DNA of 57,530 nt from Elusimicrobiota bacterium (GTDB taxonomy: Bacteria > Elusimicrobiota > UBA8919). The translations under genes and the position numbers were made by a program. Positions within the stretch are counted from its first letter, which is position 1; the number at the start of each line of letters is the position of its first letter. Positions 21,059 to 28,459 of the stretch are shown here, piece after piece. The DNA is taken from contig JBFLWK010000003.1 of assembly GCA_040757695.1 (NCBI GenBank), positions 1-57,530 on the forward strand, given 5' to 3'. The notes under the pieces were generated by a model, which saw only the letters and a program-made list of their open reading frames with translations, did not search any database and had not been told where the DNA came from.

Positions 21059-21181
21059 TTATCTATTTACGACAGCATCCACCTCGGCAGACCTGACCGT
21101 CTTCTTCCCAAATTTACCTGCCTTTTTTAGAAGCAAGTCCTCATAGTTCTCAAAAAACAGCTTGACGCGTATCTCACCCAT
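21059..21181 (-). CDS. 40-residue ORF, N-terminal remnant of a clan AA aspartic protease
   Basis: ATG at 21181 is preceded by GGAAG at 5 nt. The peptide opens MGEIRVKLFFENYED and runs through KTVRSAEVDAVV, like the N-terminus of small clan AA (retropepsin-like) aspartic proteases. Those continue at this point into the catalytic LVDTGA; here the frame reads VVNR and stops. The catalytic Asp-Thr-Gly is therefore missing. The stop is one base from the ATG of the giant gene, so the ORF may now act as a coupling leader. It lies directly downstream of a riboswitch-like structure and a strong promoter. The protease resemblance is from memory of the family and should be tested by profile search. Confidence 0.5.
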   Translation of the reverse strand: MGEIRVKLFFENYEDLLLKKAGKFGKKTVRSAEVDAVVNR

Positions 21182-21187
21182 AATCGC

Positions 21188-21214
21188 TTCCGTTTTTTCC
21201 TAAAAAATACGGAA
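21188..21214 (-). promoter_or_regulatory. Expression-platform hairpin covering the ribosome binding site
   Basis: On the minus strand, UUCCGU (21214-21209) can pair with ACGGAA (21193-21188) and the adjoining U/A runs extend the stem. The stem contains most of the GGAAG ribosome binding site (21191-21187). The overlapping stretch 21216-21208 (CUUUCCGUA) can instead pair over nine positions with UACGGAAGG (21244-21236), the 3' side of the aptamer closing stem. The two pairings exclude each other, as expected of a riboswitch. Confidence 0.6.
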
Positions 21215-21239
21215 AGAATTTTTTTGTATTAAATCCCTT

Positions 21240-21305
21240 CCGTAGCAAGACCGATTATTCGGTCGGCCTGTAGAAACATCCGAGCCTATTCCCGGATTTA
21301 TACGG
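21240..21305 (-). promoter_or_regulatory. Purine-riboswitch-like aptamer (guanine-type signature)
   Basis: Read on the minus strand: closing stem CCGUA/UACGG, junction UAAAU, hairpin 2 with loop GAAUAGG, junction GUUUCUAC (identical to the conserved purine-riboswitch J2/3), hairpin 3 with a loop opening CCGAA, then GCUACGG. The GG at the end of loop 2 and CC at the start of loop 3 fit the kissing-loop contact. The base corresponding to position 74 is C, the guanine/2'-deoxyguanosine type. Deviations are G instead of A before that C, one extra A in J1/2 and altered loop sequences. At 66 nt the length fits. Ligand identity is inferred. Confidence 0.6.
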
Positions 21306-21319
21306 CTTGTCTATAAAAT

Positions 21320-21347
21320 AGTATAACATAAAATTAAATTTTGTCAA
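21320..21347 (-). promoter_or_regulatory. Sigma-70-type promoter for the giant-protein locus
   Basis: TTGACA (21347-21342), 16 bp spacer, TATACT (21325-21320). The predicted start near 21313 is about 8 nt before the aptamer. Confidence 0.75.
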
Positions 21348-21401
21348 GTACTTTTTTTAAGAATGCAGATGATCGCTGATAGAATCACAGATAACATGCC
21401 A

Positions 21402-21474
21402 TGTCATTCCCAAATGGTTCTATTGGGAATCCATTAAAAGCGTAGATTCCCGACAGGGGCATTCGGGAATGACA
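21402..21474. mobile_element. 73-bp MITE-like element, copy 1
   Basis: Ends are TGTCATTCCC and GGGAATGACA, a perfect 10-bp terminal inverted repeat. The same 73-bp element is present in inverse orientation at 29376-29448 with few differences. It lies between the giant-locus promoter and the metallo-beta-lactamase gene. The flanks carry CGCTGAT/ATCTGCG-type dispersed repeats. No ORF inside. Confidence 0.8.
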
Positions 21475-21500
21475 AATCCGCAGATAAATATCAGCGGCAA

Positions 21501-22394
21501 TCAGCGATTACTAAATCCTACTGCGTTTAGTGAGTAAGTTTCACCATCGGTTGTTACAATAATCGTGCCTTCTTTATCGGTTCTGTGAAGTTCAATGTCA
21601 AAATCATTATATCGCTTTACAATCGTTGGATGTGGCAGTCGGAATCTGTTATATCTACCGACGGACATTACAGCGACTTCAGGCGATACCGCAGACAGAA
21701 AATCTTCGGTTGAAGATGACCGTGAACCGTGATGCGCTACTTTCAGTATCACTGCTGACAGTTCGCTTTTTTTGTAGTTAGATAGCACACTCTCTTCCGC
21801 AGATGTTTCCATATCGCCTGTGAATAAAAACGAAACATTCTTATATGTAATTTTTAGCACAATTGAATTATTGTTCGGGTCGTCAAATAATTGATTTGTA
21901 TTTGGCGATAAAACCTCTACTGATAGGTCAGCATCCCAGTGAAGTATCTCACCACGAGTTACAATTTTATATTTTATTTTTTTCAATTTTATTACCTGAA
22001 GAAACCTTGTATAAACAGGCGATGGATACGGGAAGCCGGTATCAAGCACTTCACCAACAGGATATTTTTTCATAATACTGATTAAACCGCCAATATGGTC
22101 AGCGTGTGCATGAGAGGCAACAATACAGTCAATTTTTGTAATACCTTGCTTGACTAAAAACGGTATAACGATTTCTTTGCCGGCATCAAATTCGTCATCT
22201 TCAAGTGCACACTGCCCTGCATCAATCAGTATATTTTTGCCATTAGGCGTTTTCAGGAATGCACCATCACCCTGCCCGACATCCAGAAAATAGACCTCCA
22301 GGTTTTTGGGTTTGGTTTCTTGCTGAGAATATAAATTAACGACAAGCAGTCCTGTAAAAAGTATTACAAGAAATTTTAATTTAGCATCTCTCAT
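21501..22394 (-). CDS. Secreted ComEC-type metallo-beta-lactamase fold hydrolase
   Basis: 297 residues with an N-terminal hydrophobic signal segment (about 7-21) and then a complete metallo-beta-lactamase fold of the kind found at the C-terminus of ComEC: FLDVGQGDG, the metal motif HAHADH at residues 95-100, FTGD near 191-194 and HHGS at 221-224. All metal ligands expected for this family are present. Such stand-alone proteins are thought to act outside the cytoplasm on nucleic acid or other phosphodiesters; the substrate here is unknown. The start overlaps the stop of the DUF3006 gene (ATGA), a pairing common in this family. It is last in the minus-strand array. Confidence 0.88.
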   Translation of the reverse strand: MRDAKLKFLVILFTGLLVVNLYSQQETKPKNLEVYFLDVGQGDGAFLKTPNGKNILIDAGQCALEDDEFDAGKEIVIPFLVKQGITKIDCIVASHAHADHIGGLISIMKKYPVGEVLDTGFPYPSPVYTRFLQVIKLKKIKYKIVTRGEILHWDADLSVEVLSPNTNQLFDDPNNNSIVLKITYKNVSFLFTGDMETSAEESVLSNYKKSELSAVILKVAHHGSRSSSTEDFLSAVSPEVAVMSVGRYNRFRLPHPTIVKRYNDFDIELHRTDKEGTIIVTTDGETYSLNAVGFSNR

Positions 22395-22603
22395 TTTTTC
22401 AATAATTCCTGCTGAAGTTTTATAACTTTCTGTCTGGCTTTATCCTCGGCTTCCCTGTTTGGCTTGAATTCTATATCCAGCCACATCCCTTCGTGAATTT
22501 TGAATTTTTTAAACTGCTTAGCTGGTATTAACATCTCACCACCGCCGATAATTGTCAGAACAACAATCTTTCCATCTTCAATCCTATCAATCACAGCACG
22601 CAT
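22391..22603 (-). CDS. DUF3006 small protein
   Basis: 70 residues from the ATG at 22603 (MRAVIDRIEDGKIV), chosen because GGGGAG lies 7 nt upstream. An in-frame ATG at 22624 would add seven residues that do not resemble the family. It has the N-terminal beta-strand block followed by a charged helix (PNREAEDKARQKV) typical of DUF3006. Function unknown. Genes of this family often sit beside ComEC-like hydrolase genes, as here (4-bp overlap). Confidence 0.8.
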   Translation of the reverse strand: MRAVIDRIEDGKIVVLTIIGGGEMLIPAKQFKKFKIHEGMWLDIEFKPNREAEDKARQKVIKLQQELLKK

Positions 22604-22632
22604 AAAAAATCTCCCCAATTCCAAACCCTAAA

Positions 22633-22662
22633 TTTCAATTAGTACATTTGTACTAATTGAAA
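22633..22662. repeat. Perfect 14-bp inverted repeat upstream of the DUF3006 gene
   Basis: Arms TTTCAATTAGTACA and TGTACTAATTGAAA with a 2-bp centre. The hairpin ends 30 bp before the DUF3006 start codon. It could be a transcription terminator for the queA side, a protein-binding site or a repeat element. Confidence 0.8.
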
Positions 22663-22690
22663 AACTAAAATTTACCGACGAGCAAAATTC

Positions 22691-22714
22691 AAATGTAAGC
22701 ATCTGCTTACATTT
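22691..22714 (-). terminator. Hairpin after queA
   Basis: Inverted repeat AAATGTAAGCA / TGCTTACATTT with a 2-bp loop, starting 12 bp past the queA stop. The downstream T run is imperfect. The same hairpin and its flank CGACGAGCAAAA recur at 42664-42703, so it is also a repeat element. Confidence 0.55.
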
Positions 22715-22726
22715 TACTTATTTTTT

Positions 22727-23725
22727 TTACAAAATCAACATTGCGTCACCGTAGGAAGCGAATCTATAATTTTTTTGTTTGGCTTCTTCATATGCGTTAA
22801 AAATTAAATCTCGTCCAGCGAATGCGCATACAAGCATTAAAAGTGTTGTTTTCGGTAAATGAAAATTTGTAATTACAGCATCAGTGTTTTTGAACTTGTA
22901 GCCAGGATATATAAAAAGATTCGTTGTCCCTCTATTTGCCAGAACATTTTTACCATCTGATACGGTTTCTAAAACCCTTACCGACGATGTCCCAACTGCT
23001 ATTTTTCTTTTTGCCAGGTTAATTATGTCCGCTGACAACTTTTCTATTTCAAAATACTCTTCACCCATTTTATGTTGTGTTATATTTTCAGATTTTACTT
23101 TTGAAAAAGTAGCCAAGGAAATATGCAAAAGCACTTCTGCAACTTTTACATTTTTATGCTCAAGCAACTCCAGAATCTCTTTGGTAAAATGGAGCCCTGC
23201 TGTCGGCGCTGCAATGGAACCGCTGACAGCAGCAAAAACTGTCTGATACCGTTCAATATCTGATTGAACCAAATCCCTTTTTATGTATGGCGGAAGCGGA
23301 ATTCGCCCGTGTTTTTCAAGAATCAAATTTATATTTTCGGAAAATTTTAGTTTTACAATACCATCCTCTATTCCAACGACTTCACAAAAATCTTTATCAA
23401 AAAATATTCTGGTGGTTGGTTTAAGATTTTTTAGTGGACTGACTATTGCGGGAACGATTTTGTTGTCACCATATCCAAGTATCAGAATTTCTATTTTTCC
23501 GCCAGTTACTTTTTTGCCAAAAAGCCGGGCAGGTATTACTTTTGTCTTGTTGACGATTAAAACATCGCCAGCAGAAAAATAATTAACTATATCTTTGAAA
23601 CTTTTATGCTCAATCTTCCCAGTATCTCTGTGAAGCACTAACAGTTTTGACTCGTCCCGCATTTCAGCCGGGTACTGGCTAATAAACTCTTTTGGCAGGA
23701 CATAATCAAAATCTGAAACTTTCAT
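22727..23725 (-). CDS. queA: S-adenosylmethionine:tRNA ribosyltransferase-isomerase
   Basis: 332 residues, the usual length, full-length similarity: FDYVLPKEFISQYPAE at the N-terminus, KTKVIPARLFG, GSIAAPTAGLHFT, and GTSSVRVLE. QueA transfers and isomerises the ribosyl group of S-adenosylmethionine onto preQ1 in tRNA, giving epoxyqueuosine. The start overlaps the stop of the SpoIID gene (ATGA). The queH gene further up the array encodes the next enzyme, so two consecutive queuosine steps are in one transcription unit. Confidence 0.97.
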   Translation of the reverse strand: MKVSDFDYVLPKEFISQYPAEMRDESKLLVLHRDTGKIEHKSFKDIVNYFSAGDVLIVNKTKVIPARLFGKKVTGGKIEILILGYGDNKIVPAIVSPLKNLKPTTRIFFDKDFCEVVGIEDGIVKLKFSENINLILEKHGRIPLPPYIKRDLVQSDIERYQTVFAAVSGSIAAPTAGLHFTKEILELLEHKNVKVAEVLLHISLATFSKVKSENITQHKMGEEYFEIEKLSADIINLAKRKIAVGTSSVRVLETVSDGKNVLANRGTTNLFIYPGYKFKNTDAVITNFHLPKTTLLMLVCAFAGRDLIFNAYEEAKQKNYRFASYGDAMLIL

Positions 23726-24981
23726 TTTAGGTTTTCAAATTTTTTTATTTTGACACCTTTATAAAAATGTTGCAGGATATCTTTATAATCCCAACCATCT
23801 TCTGCCATTCCTTTGGCGCCCCATTGACACATACCAACACCGTGACCCCAACCGTGCCCGTTGAAATATACGATATTATTTTTGGTTTTTACTATAAAAT
23901 TTGTGCTACGAATAATGTTAGCGCCTATCGCTGTTCTAAACCTGTTTGATAAAAGCCATAGTTTGCCTTTGGAATGTTCAACTAAAATCTCTTTTACTCT
24001 GTTTGACGAAGTGTGGCCTATAGTTTTGATTTTTTTTACTGTGCCAATTTTATAACCGGAATTCTTGAGGCAAACGGTAATTTTTTTTAGCGAACACGCA
24101 GCAGACCAGTTGTACCATTTATCCTTTGTACAAAATCCGCATTTTACACTACTGAGATATTCCGGATTCTCCAAGCTCGGTGTATTCCATACATTTTTTA
24201 TATCTTCTGTTCTGCCACCACAACTTGAATGGTAAAATGAACTTATGAGTTTATCGTCATAGACAAGCACCTCGCCTTGTGTCTCATATACCGCTTTGTT
24301 ACTTCGTTCGTCTTCGGCATCGCTACTGGTATAAACCTGACAATGTGTCTGATTACACAGATTGAAGCCAGATGATATATGTCTATTAAAATTTTTTAAT
24401 GCAAAAGTTCGTGCGACAACCGCCTGTGCTTTTAATGCTTCTTCATGCCAATCCGGCGCAACCTCTTTTGGCAGCACACCACAGAGATATTCTTCAAGTC
24501 CGAGTTCGTTTATAACTCTAATTTTTTTTTTGTTAATAATTTTTATTATTATATCACCTTTATATTTTTTACCATTAACACTAATTTTATCTTTATTTTT
24601 TAGCGTGCTGATTTTTATACTATGTAAAAACTGCTTTTTGCCAAAAACAAGTTTGCCATTTACAATTTTTATTGAGCCACCTGGCATTTCAAATCTGTCA
24701 TCTGTTTTTATATCAGTAATTACAAGTTTGTTCTCGGAGCCGATTGTAAGATGAGATACATTTTCAAGCAGTCCGATTTTGATTTTTATTTCTTCTGTAG
24801 GTTTAGATGGTGGTGGGGGGGGAGCGGGTGGTGCAGGTGGCGGTATGATTACTGCAGGAATAGGTTTAGCAACTTCTGGTGGTTTTTTCCGAGGGACTGC
24901 ACAGCCGGTAAAGGCAGCAAATAGAGAATAGAGAATAGCGAATAGCAAAAACTGAAAGGTTATCTTTTGGAAATCAGCCAT
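23722..24981 (-). CDS. SpoIID/LytB-domain lipoprotein
   Basis: 419 residues. A hydrophobic leader ends in FTGC at residue 27, a plausible lipobox. A proline-rich stretch (about 40-60) precedes a strand-rich region, then a SpoIID domain from about residue 155: LEEYLCGVLPKEV, EALKAQAVVARTFAL, FYHSSCGGRTE and GHGWGHGVGMCQWGA. SpoIID-type proteins cleave denuded peptidoglycan glycan strands; outside spore formers they act in envelope or division processes. Part of the leader (LLFAILYSLFAAF) is encoded by tandem heptamers. The gene overlaps the DUF2905 gene upstream and queA downstream. The ruvB / DUF2905 / spoIID / queA order recalls a cluster known from Firmicutes and relatives. Confidence 0.9.
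   Translation of the reverse strand: MADFQKITFQFLLFAILYSLFAAFTGCAVPRKKPPEVAKPIPAVIIPPPAPPAPPPPPSKPTEEIKIKIGLLENVSHLTIGSENKLVITDIKTDDRFEMPGGSIKIVNGKLVFGKKQFLHSIKISTLKNKDKISVNGKKYKGDIIIKIINKKKIRVINELGLEEYLCGVLPKEVAPDWHEEALKAQAVVARTFALKNFNRHISSGFNLCNQTHCQVYTSSDAEDERSNKAVYETQGEVLVYDDKLISSFYHSSCGGRTEDIKNVWNTPSLENPEYLSSVKCGFCTKDKWYNWSAACSLKKITVCLKNSGYKIGTVKKIKTIGHTSSNRVKEILVEHSKGKLWLLSNRFRTAIGANIIRSTNFIVKTKNNIVYFNGHGWGHGVGMCQWGAKGMAEDGWDYKDILQHFYKGVKIKKFENLK
24919..24946. repeat. Tandem heptamer (AGAATAG) encoding the SpoIID leader
   Basis: Four units of AGAATAG/CGAATAG type; on the minus strand they encode FAILYSLFA, the hydrophobic core of the lipoprotein leader. Confidence 0.85.
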
Positions 24982-25175
24982 AAAACAAATGAAATCACAA
25001 TACTTAAAATAATACAGGTAGCCATTGGGAAATAGAAGGTGAAATTTTCTTTCTTAATATAGATATCACCCGGGAGTTTACCTAAATACGGAATTTTGAC
25101 GCCGAAAACAAGTATCAAACCAATACCAATAACAATCAGTCCAAAAACTATCAATAATTTTCCAAAATAAGCCAA
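24960..25175 (-). CDS. DUF2905 two-helix membrane protein
   Basis: 71 residues with two transmembrane helices (about 5-25 and 48-67) separated by KIPYLGKLPGDIYI and FTFYFP, the hallmark segment of DUF2905. Function unknown. It often lies next to ruvB and spoIID-like genes. Its last 22 bp overlap the spoIID start. Confidence 0.9.
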   Translation of the reverse strand: MAYFGKLLIVFGLIVIGIGLILVFGVKIPYLGKLPGDIYIKKENFTFYFPMATCIILSIVISFVLWLISKR

Positions 25176-25306
25176 TGTACCCTCTACCCTCTGAAGACAG
25201 GCAAAAGGTATAAATAAAAGGTTAAAATTAAAGGTATAAATTAAAAATAATATCCAGAAATTTTTCCCTTTTCCATTTTCCCTTTAACTTGCCTTCAACT
25301 TGCCTT

Positions 25307-27082
25307 TTACCATTTTGAATACAAATTTCCTGATGAATCAGTTCCAAAAATGTTTAACATTACCTTTTTCTGACTGCGATTATAGAACCAGCCGCCAGCA
25401 CCATTTAATACAGTGCTCACACTGTTTGATTTCGTTAGTAACTCTTGTGGTATTTCATTCAAATACTCATCTATAAGCGAATCAAGTTTTTTCGGGAATC
25501 TGTTTGTTTTAGAGTTGTAGATACTCAATATCTGACGAAGATACAGCAGGTTTTTGCGGGTAATTTTTTCTTTTTCAGCAATAATCATTTTAGAAATAGT
25601 GTTTCGGAGTTGCCAAAAAATTGTTGTCCAATCTGAATCTGCCAGATCTGTCAATGGAATATAATAACTTGCGTGAATAGTTTGTTTATCCAACAGAATG
25701 TAGCCGCCGGTTGGTTTTACGAATTTTAGATAATCCTTTTTAGAAAATAGTGAAACCAGTCCTGCAAAATTTGTATAGATAATCCCGGTGCTTTTAGTAG
25801 AAAGATTTAATTCTTTAAACTTTGCTGTATCTTTTAAGCGGTTTTTTCTGTGCTGGATGAAGTTTATTATACTATCTGAACAAGCCGGTGTAGGCGGATG
25901 GCAAACAATAAAGTATTTTTTGTAGAAGAAATAGTTAAATCCTACAGAACCTAAAAACGGTAGCGAAATACTGAAATTGTTATCTGTCGGTTTTACCAAT
26001 TCTTCAAATCTGTTTAAAACCTGTTTTCTATTTTTTACCTCACAAAACAACATTACTGCTAATGAGTGTTTATTAAACGGGAAGATTACACAGCCAACTT
26101 CCTGGCTGAGACCTGTTTCAGAAATTGCAGGAATGTTCACAAAATGCCCGCCGATATATAAAAATACATTTTCAGGTATAAACCGAAGCGATTTGATTCT
26201 TTTAGATGTTTTTGTATTTTTAAGAAACGGTGTTGTAAAGAAAATATCCGATTTTATCAAAATGCCTTTTTGGAATTTTAACGAAACTGTAATGGCTTCA
26301 ATTTCATTTTTTATTTTTAGCCCGCCACTATGGGTGGCAGGGTTTACTATACTTAATTTCTGCGGATTAATATAGATATAATTCGCAGAACCTATTTTAC
26401 CGCCTGTTAGATAATTTTTTAACTCTGAGTCGTCTGCAAATGAATCTTTTGAAACACCTGTTATTAAATCAATCACATTTCTTATTGTGCCTATATCATT
26501 TGAGATAACCAGTTTATCATCAACAATAGACCAGTATTTATTTTCAGCAAATATATCTATCGTTATGTTTCGGTATTCATCAATACCGATTTTTTGTGCT
26601 AGTAATTTTTTCATTGTTTCGGATAGAAAAGAACGATTGGCTAAATTAGAGATTACTAAAATTTTTCTGTCCTCTGGATTTTCAAGCCACATACCAACCA
26701 TAATTCTTTTACCTAAAAACGCAAGCAGGTTTTCTTCGCTTAATTCAAACCCGATGTTTTCCTGAATATCTCTTATATCTGTTGAAAATCCAAACGATTC
26801 TGACGGCATCTCATTCCATAACCATTGCAGAAATTCAGTCAGATGATTATGAATCTTGGCTGTTTTGAAATCTGTCCATACAGAATTCAAGTTTTCAAAA
26901 CGGAATAAAACAGTCGGGCTGGCTGGTATAAATCGTTCGTAGGAAAAGTCAATTATTTCAACAGGTTTTTTCTCTTTTTTAAGGGTGGGGGGGAAGGGGA
27001 GGTAGGGATAGAAAACCAAAAAAAGTAAACTAATAGTTATTACAGCGGCGAGTGAATATAAAAAAAAATTTTTATTTTTCAT
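25307..27082 (-). CDS. Membrane-anchored DUF3352-like protein of unknown function
   Basis: 591 residues from MKNKNFFLYS at 27082; an in-frame start at 27103 would add seven residues. One N-terminal transmembrane helix (about 8-25), then a short Pro-rich stretch and a large extracytoplasmic region. Features resembling DUF3352 proteins are PASPTVLFRFENL near the N-terminus, NLLAFLGKRIMVGM, and paired halves of alternating strands and helices. The C-terminus (about 500-591) has a pilin-like FPKKLDSLI segment. No catalytic motif recognised. It overlaps the end of queH. The Pro-rich PYLPFPPTL is encoded by a G/C-rich heptamer-like run at 26981-27010. Family assignment is tentative. Confidence 0.6.
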   Translation of the reverse strand: MKNKNFFLYSLAAVITISLLFLVFYPYLPFPPTLKKEKKPVEIIDFSYERFIPASPTVLFRFENLNSVWTDFKTAKIHNHLTEFLQWLWNEMPSESFGFSTDIRDIQENIGFELSEENLLAFLGKRIMVGMWLENPEDRKILVISNLANRSFLSETMKKLLAQKIGIDEYRNITIDIFAENKYWSIVDDKLVISNDIGTIRNVIDLITGVSKDSFADDSELKNYLTGGKIGSANYIYINPQKLSIVNPATHSGGLKIKNEIEAITVSLKFQKGILIKSDIFFTTPFLKNTKTSKRIKSLRFIPENVFLYIGGHFVNIPAISETGLSQEVGCVIFPFNKHSLAVMLFCEVKNRKQVLNRFEELVKPTDNNFSISLPFLGSVGFNYFFYKKYFIVCHPPTPACSDSIINFIQHRKNRLKDTAKFKELNLSTKSTGIIYTNFAGLVSLFSKKDYLKFVKPTGGYILLDKQTIHASYYIPLTDLADSDWTTIFWQLRNTISKMIIAEKEKITRKNLLYLRQILSIYNSKTNRFPKKLDSLIDEYLNEIPQELLTKSNSVSTVLNGAGGWFYNRSQKKVMLNIFGTDSSGNLYSKW

Positions 27083-27590
27083 TCTTGCTGAATTTACAAC
27101 CACAGTATTTCTGCGTATAAAAACCTAATTTTTTAAACTCGGTTAAATTTTTATAGAAATCTGTTCTACCATCAAAATAATAAAATTTAAGCCCATTTAT
27201 GTCTGCAAGTTCTCCAGCAACTTTTTTTAGAATCTCGTGTTTCTGATAAGGGCTCACCAATAGTGTTGTTGAAAACCAATCTATTTTCAGTTCTTTGGCT
27301 TTATTAACCGTTCTTGTCAGACGGAACCGATAACATTCTTTACATCGTTTTTCTTGTTGATAGGCAAATTCTTGGAAATTATCAAGCCACTCCCTCCCCT
27401 CGCTACTATTGTATTCATCAACTATAACAGAAAAATTCTTTCGGGCAACATCAAGCCGTTTTTCGTGCTCTTGTATTGTATCTATATTCGGATTGAACCA
27501 AAAATAGTTTATGTTAAATTTAGCCTCTAAAAATTTAGTTGCTATAAAACCACAGGCACCGCAACAGGTATGAAGCAAAATTGGTTTCAT
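27072..27590 (-). CDS. queH: Epoxyqueuosine reductase QueH
   Basis: 172 residues. The N-terminal LLHTCCGACG (Cys 9, 10 and 13), the middle RCKECYRFRL and the C-terminal YCGC provide the cysteines that bind the iron-sulfur cluster and form the redox pair in QueH. The enzyme reduces epoxyqueuosine to queuosine in tRNA and replaces QueG. It shares a transcription unit with queA. The start overlaps the stop of the HDAC-like gene (ATGA). Confidence 0.93.
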   Translation of the reverse strand: MKPILLHTCCGACGFIATKFLEAKFNINYFWFNPNIDTIQEHEKRLDVARKNFSVIVDEYNSSEGREWLDNFQEFAYQQEKRCKECYRFRLTRTVNKAKELKIDWFSTTLLVSPYQKHEILKKVAGELADINGLKFYYFDGRTDFYKNLTEFKKLGFYTQKYCGCKFSKNEK

Positions 27591-28459
27591 AATGTTTCAA
27601 AACCTGCCAAAAAGTTAAATACACATTCGGGCATCTCAGGACTGTAGCCACCTTCTAATACTGCGAATGTTTTTAAGTGTAGCCCTGCGATTTTTTGGGC
27701 AATTTTGGTGTATGATTCTTTTTTTAAGTTCAGCTGTGTTAATGGGTCGTTTTCGTAAGTATCAAAACCAACCGAAATACCGATAATATCAGGTTCAACT
27801 TTTTTGATTTCTGTCAGCGCAATATCAAGTATCTCAAGATATCGCGTCTCATCGGTTCCAGGCGACAGTGGAAAGTTCAGACAATTTTTTTCTGATTTAA
27901 GTCCTGTACCGGGATAAAGCGGCACTTGATGAAGTGAAATATACACGACATTTGCATCACCTAAAAAAATATCCTGTGTGCCATTACCGTGATGGCAGTC
28001 AATATCTAAGATGGCGATTGTAGCCCCCGACTTAAGTCGGGGGTTGGGCGATTGGGCGATTAGGTATTTAGTGGCAATGGCGATATTATTAAAATAACAG
28101 AAACCGCCTAAAAAATTTTTGCCTGCGTGATGACCCGGCGGCCGCATCATAGAGAATGCAAACTCGCCAGATTTTGAAAAGTTTGCGGCTTCAATTGCCG
28201 CACCAGCAGATAATAATGCATAATTAAATATTCCTGGTAATGCAGGTGTATCCGCATCAATAAAATCTTCTTTTCTGACCATCTCTAAAAGTTTTTTTGT
28301 ATGCACAGCCATAATATCGGTTTCAGTTGCAGGTTTCGGGATAACAAACTCAAATCCTTTGGTATCCAAGAATTTTTTTGTGCCTAAAACCCTTGCAGGC
28401 GATTCCGGATGATATGGAGCATTGTATTCAGCACATTTTTCTGAATAAATTATCTTCAT
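27587..28459 (-). CDS. Histone-deacetylase-family (acetoin utilisation type) amidohydrolase
   Basis: 290 residues with the class II HDAC core: HPESPARV, RPPGHHAG, GFCYFNN, DIDCHHGNGTQ, SVGFDTYENDPL and LEGGYS. The zinc ligands (two Asp and one His) and the tandem His pair are present. The physiological substrate is unknown; bacterial members act on acetylated small molecules or lysines. Odd: the segment AQSPNPRLKSGAT, just before the strand leading to DIDCHH, is encoded by a perfect 20-bp palindrome plus octamer repeats and is absent in typical members, so an in-frame repeat insertion is likely. One-base overlap with the radical SAM gene. Confidence 0.92.
   Translation of the reverse strand: MKIIYSEKCAEYNAPYHPESPARVLGTKKFLDTKGFEFVIPKPATETDIMAVHTKKLLEMVRKEDFIDADTPALPGIFNYALLSAGAAIEAANFSKSGEFAFSMMRPPGHHAGKNFLGGFCYFNNIAIATKYLIAQSPNPRLKSGATIAILDIDCHHGNGTQDIFLGDANVVYISLHQVPLYPGTGLKSEKNCLNFPLSPGTDETRYLEILDIALTEIKKVEPDIIGISVGFDTYENDPLTQLNLKKESYTKIAQKIAGLHLKTFAVLEGGYSPEMPECVFNFLAGFETL
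28024..28064. repeat. 20-bp palindrome plus octamer repeats inside the HDAC-like gene
   Basis: CCCCCGACTTAAGTCGGGGG (28024-28043) belongs to the same hairpin family as 20957-20972 and 45553-45566. It is followed by GGGCGATT octamers. Together they encode the extra loop SPNPRLKSG. Confidence 0.85.

Noticed and set aside
21240-21305. Cyclic-di-GMP or cobalamin riboswitch
   Set aside because: The conserved motifs of those classes are absent; the GUUUCUAC junction and three-way layout fit the purine class better.
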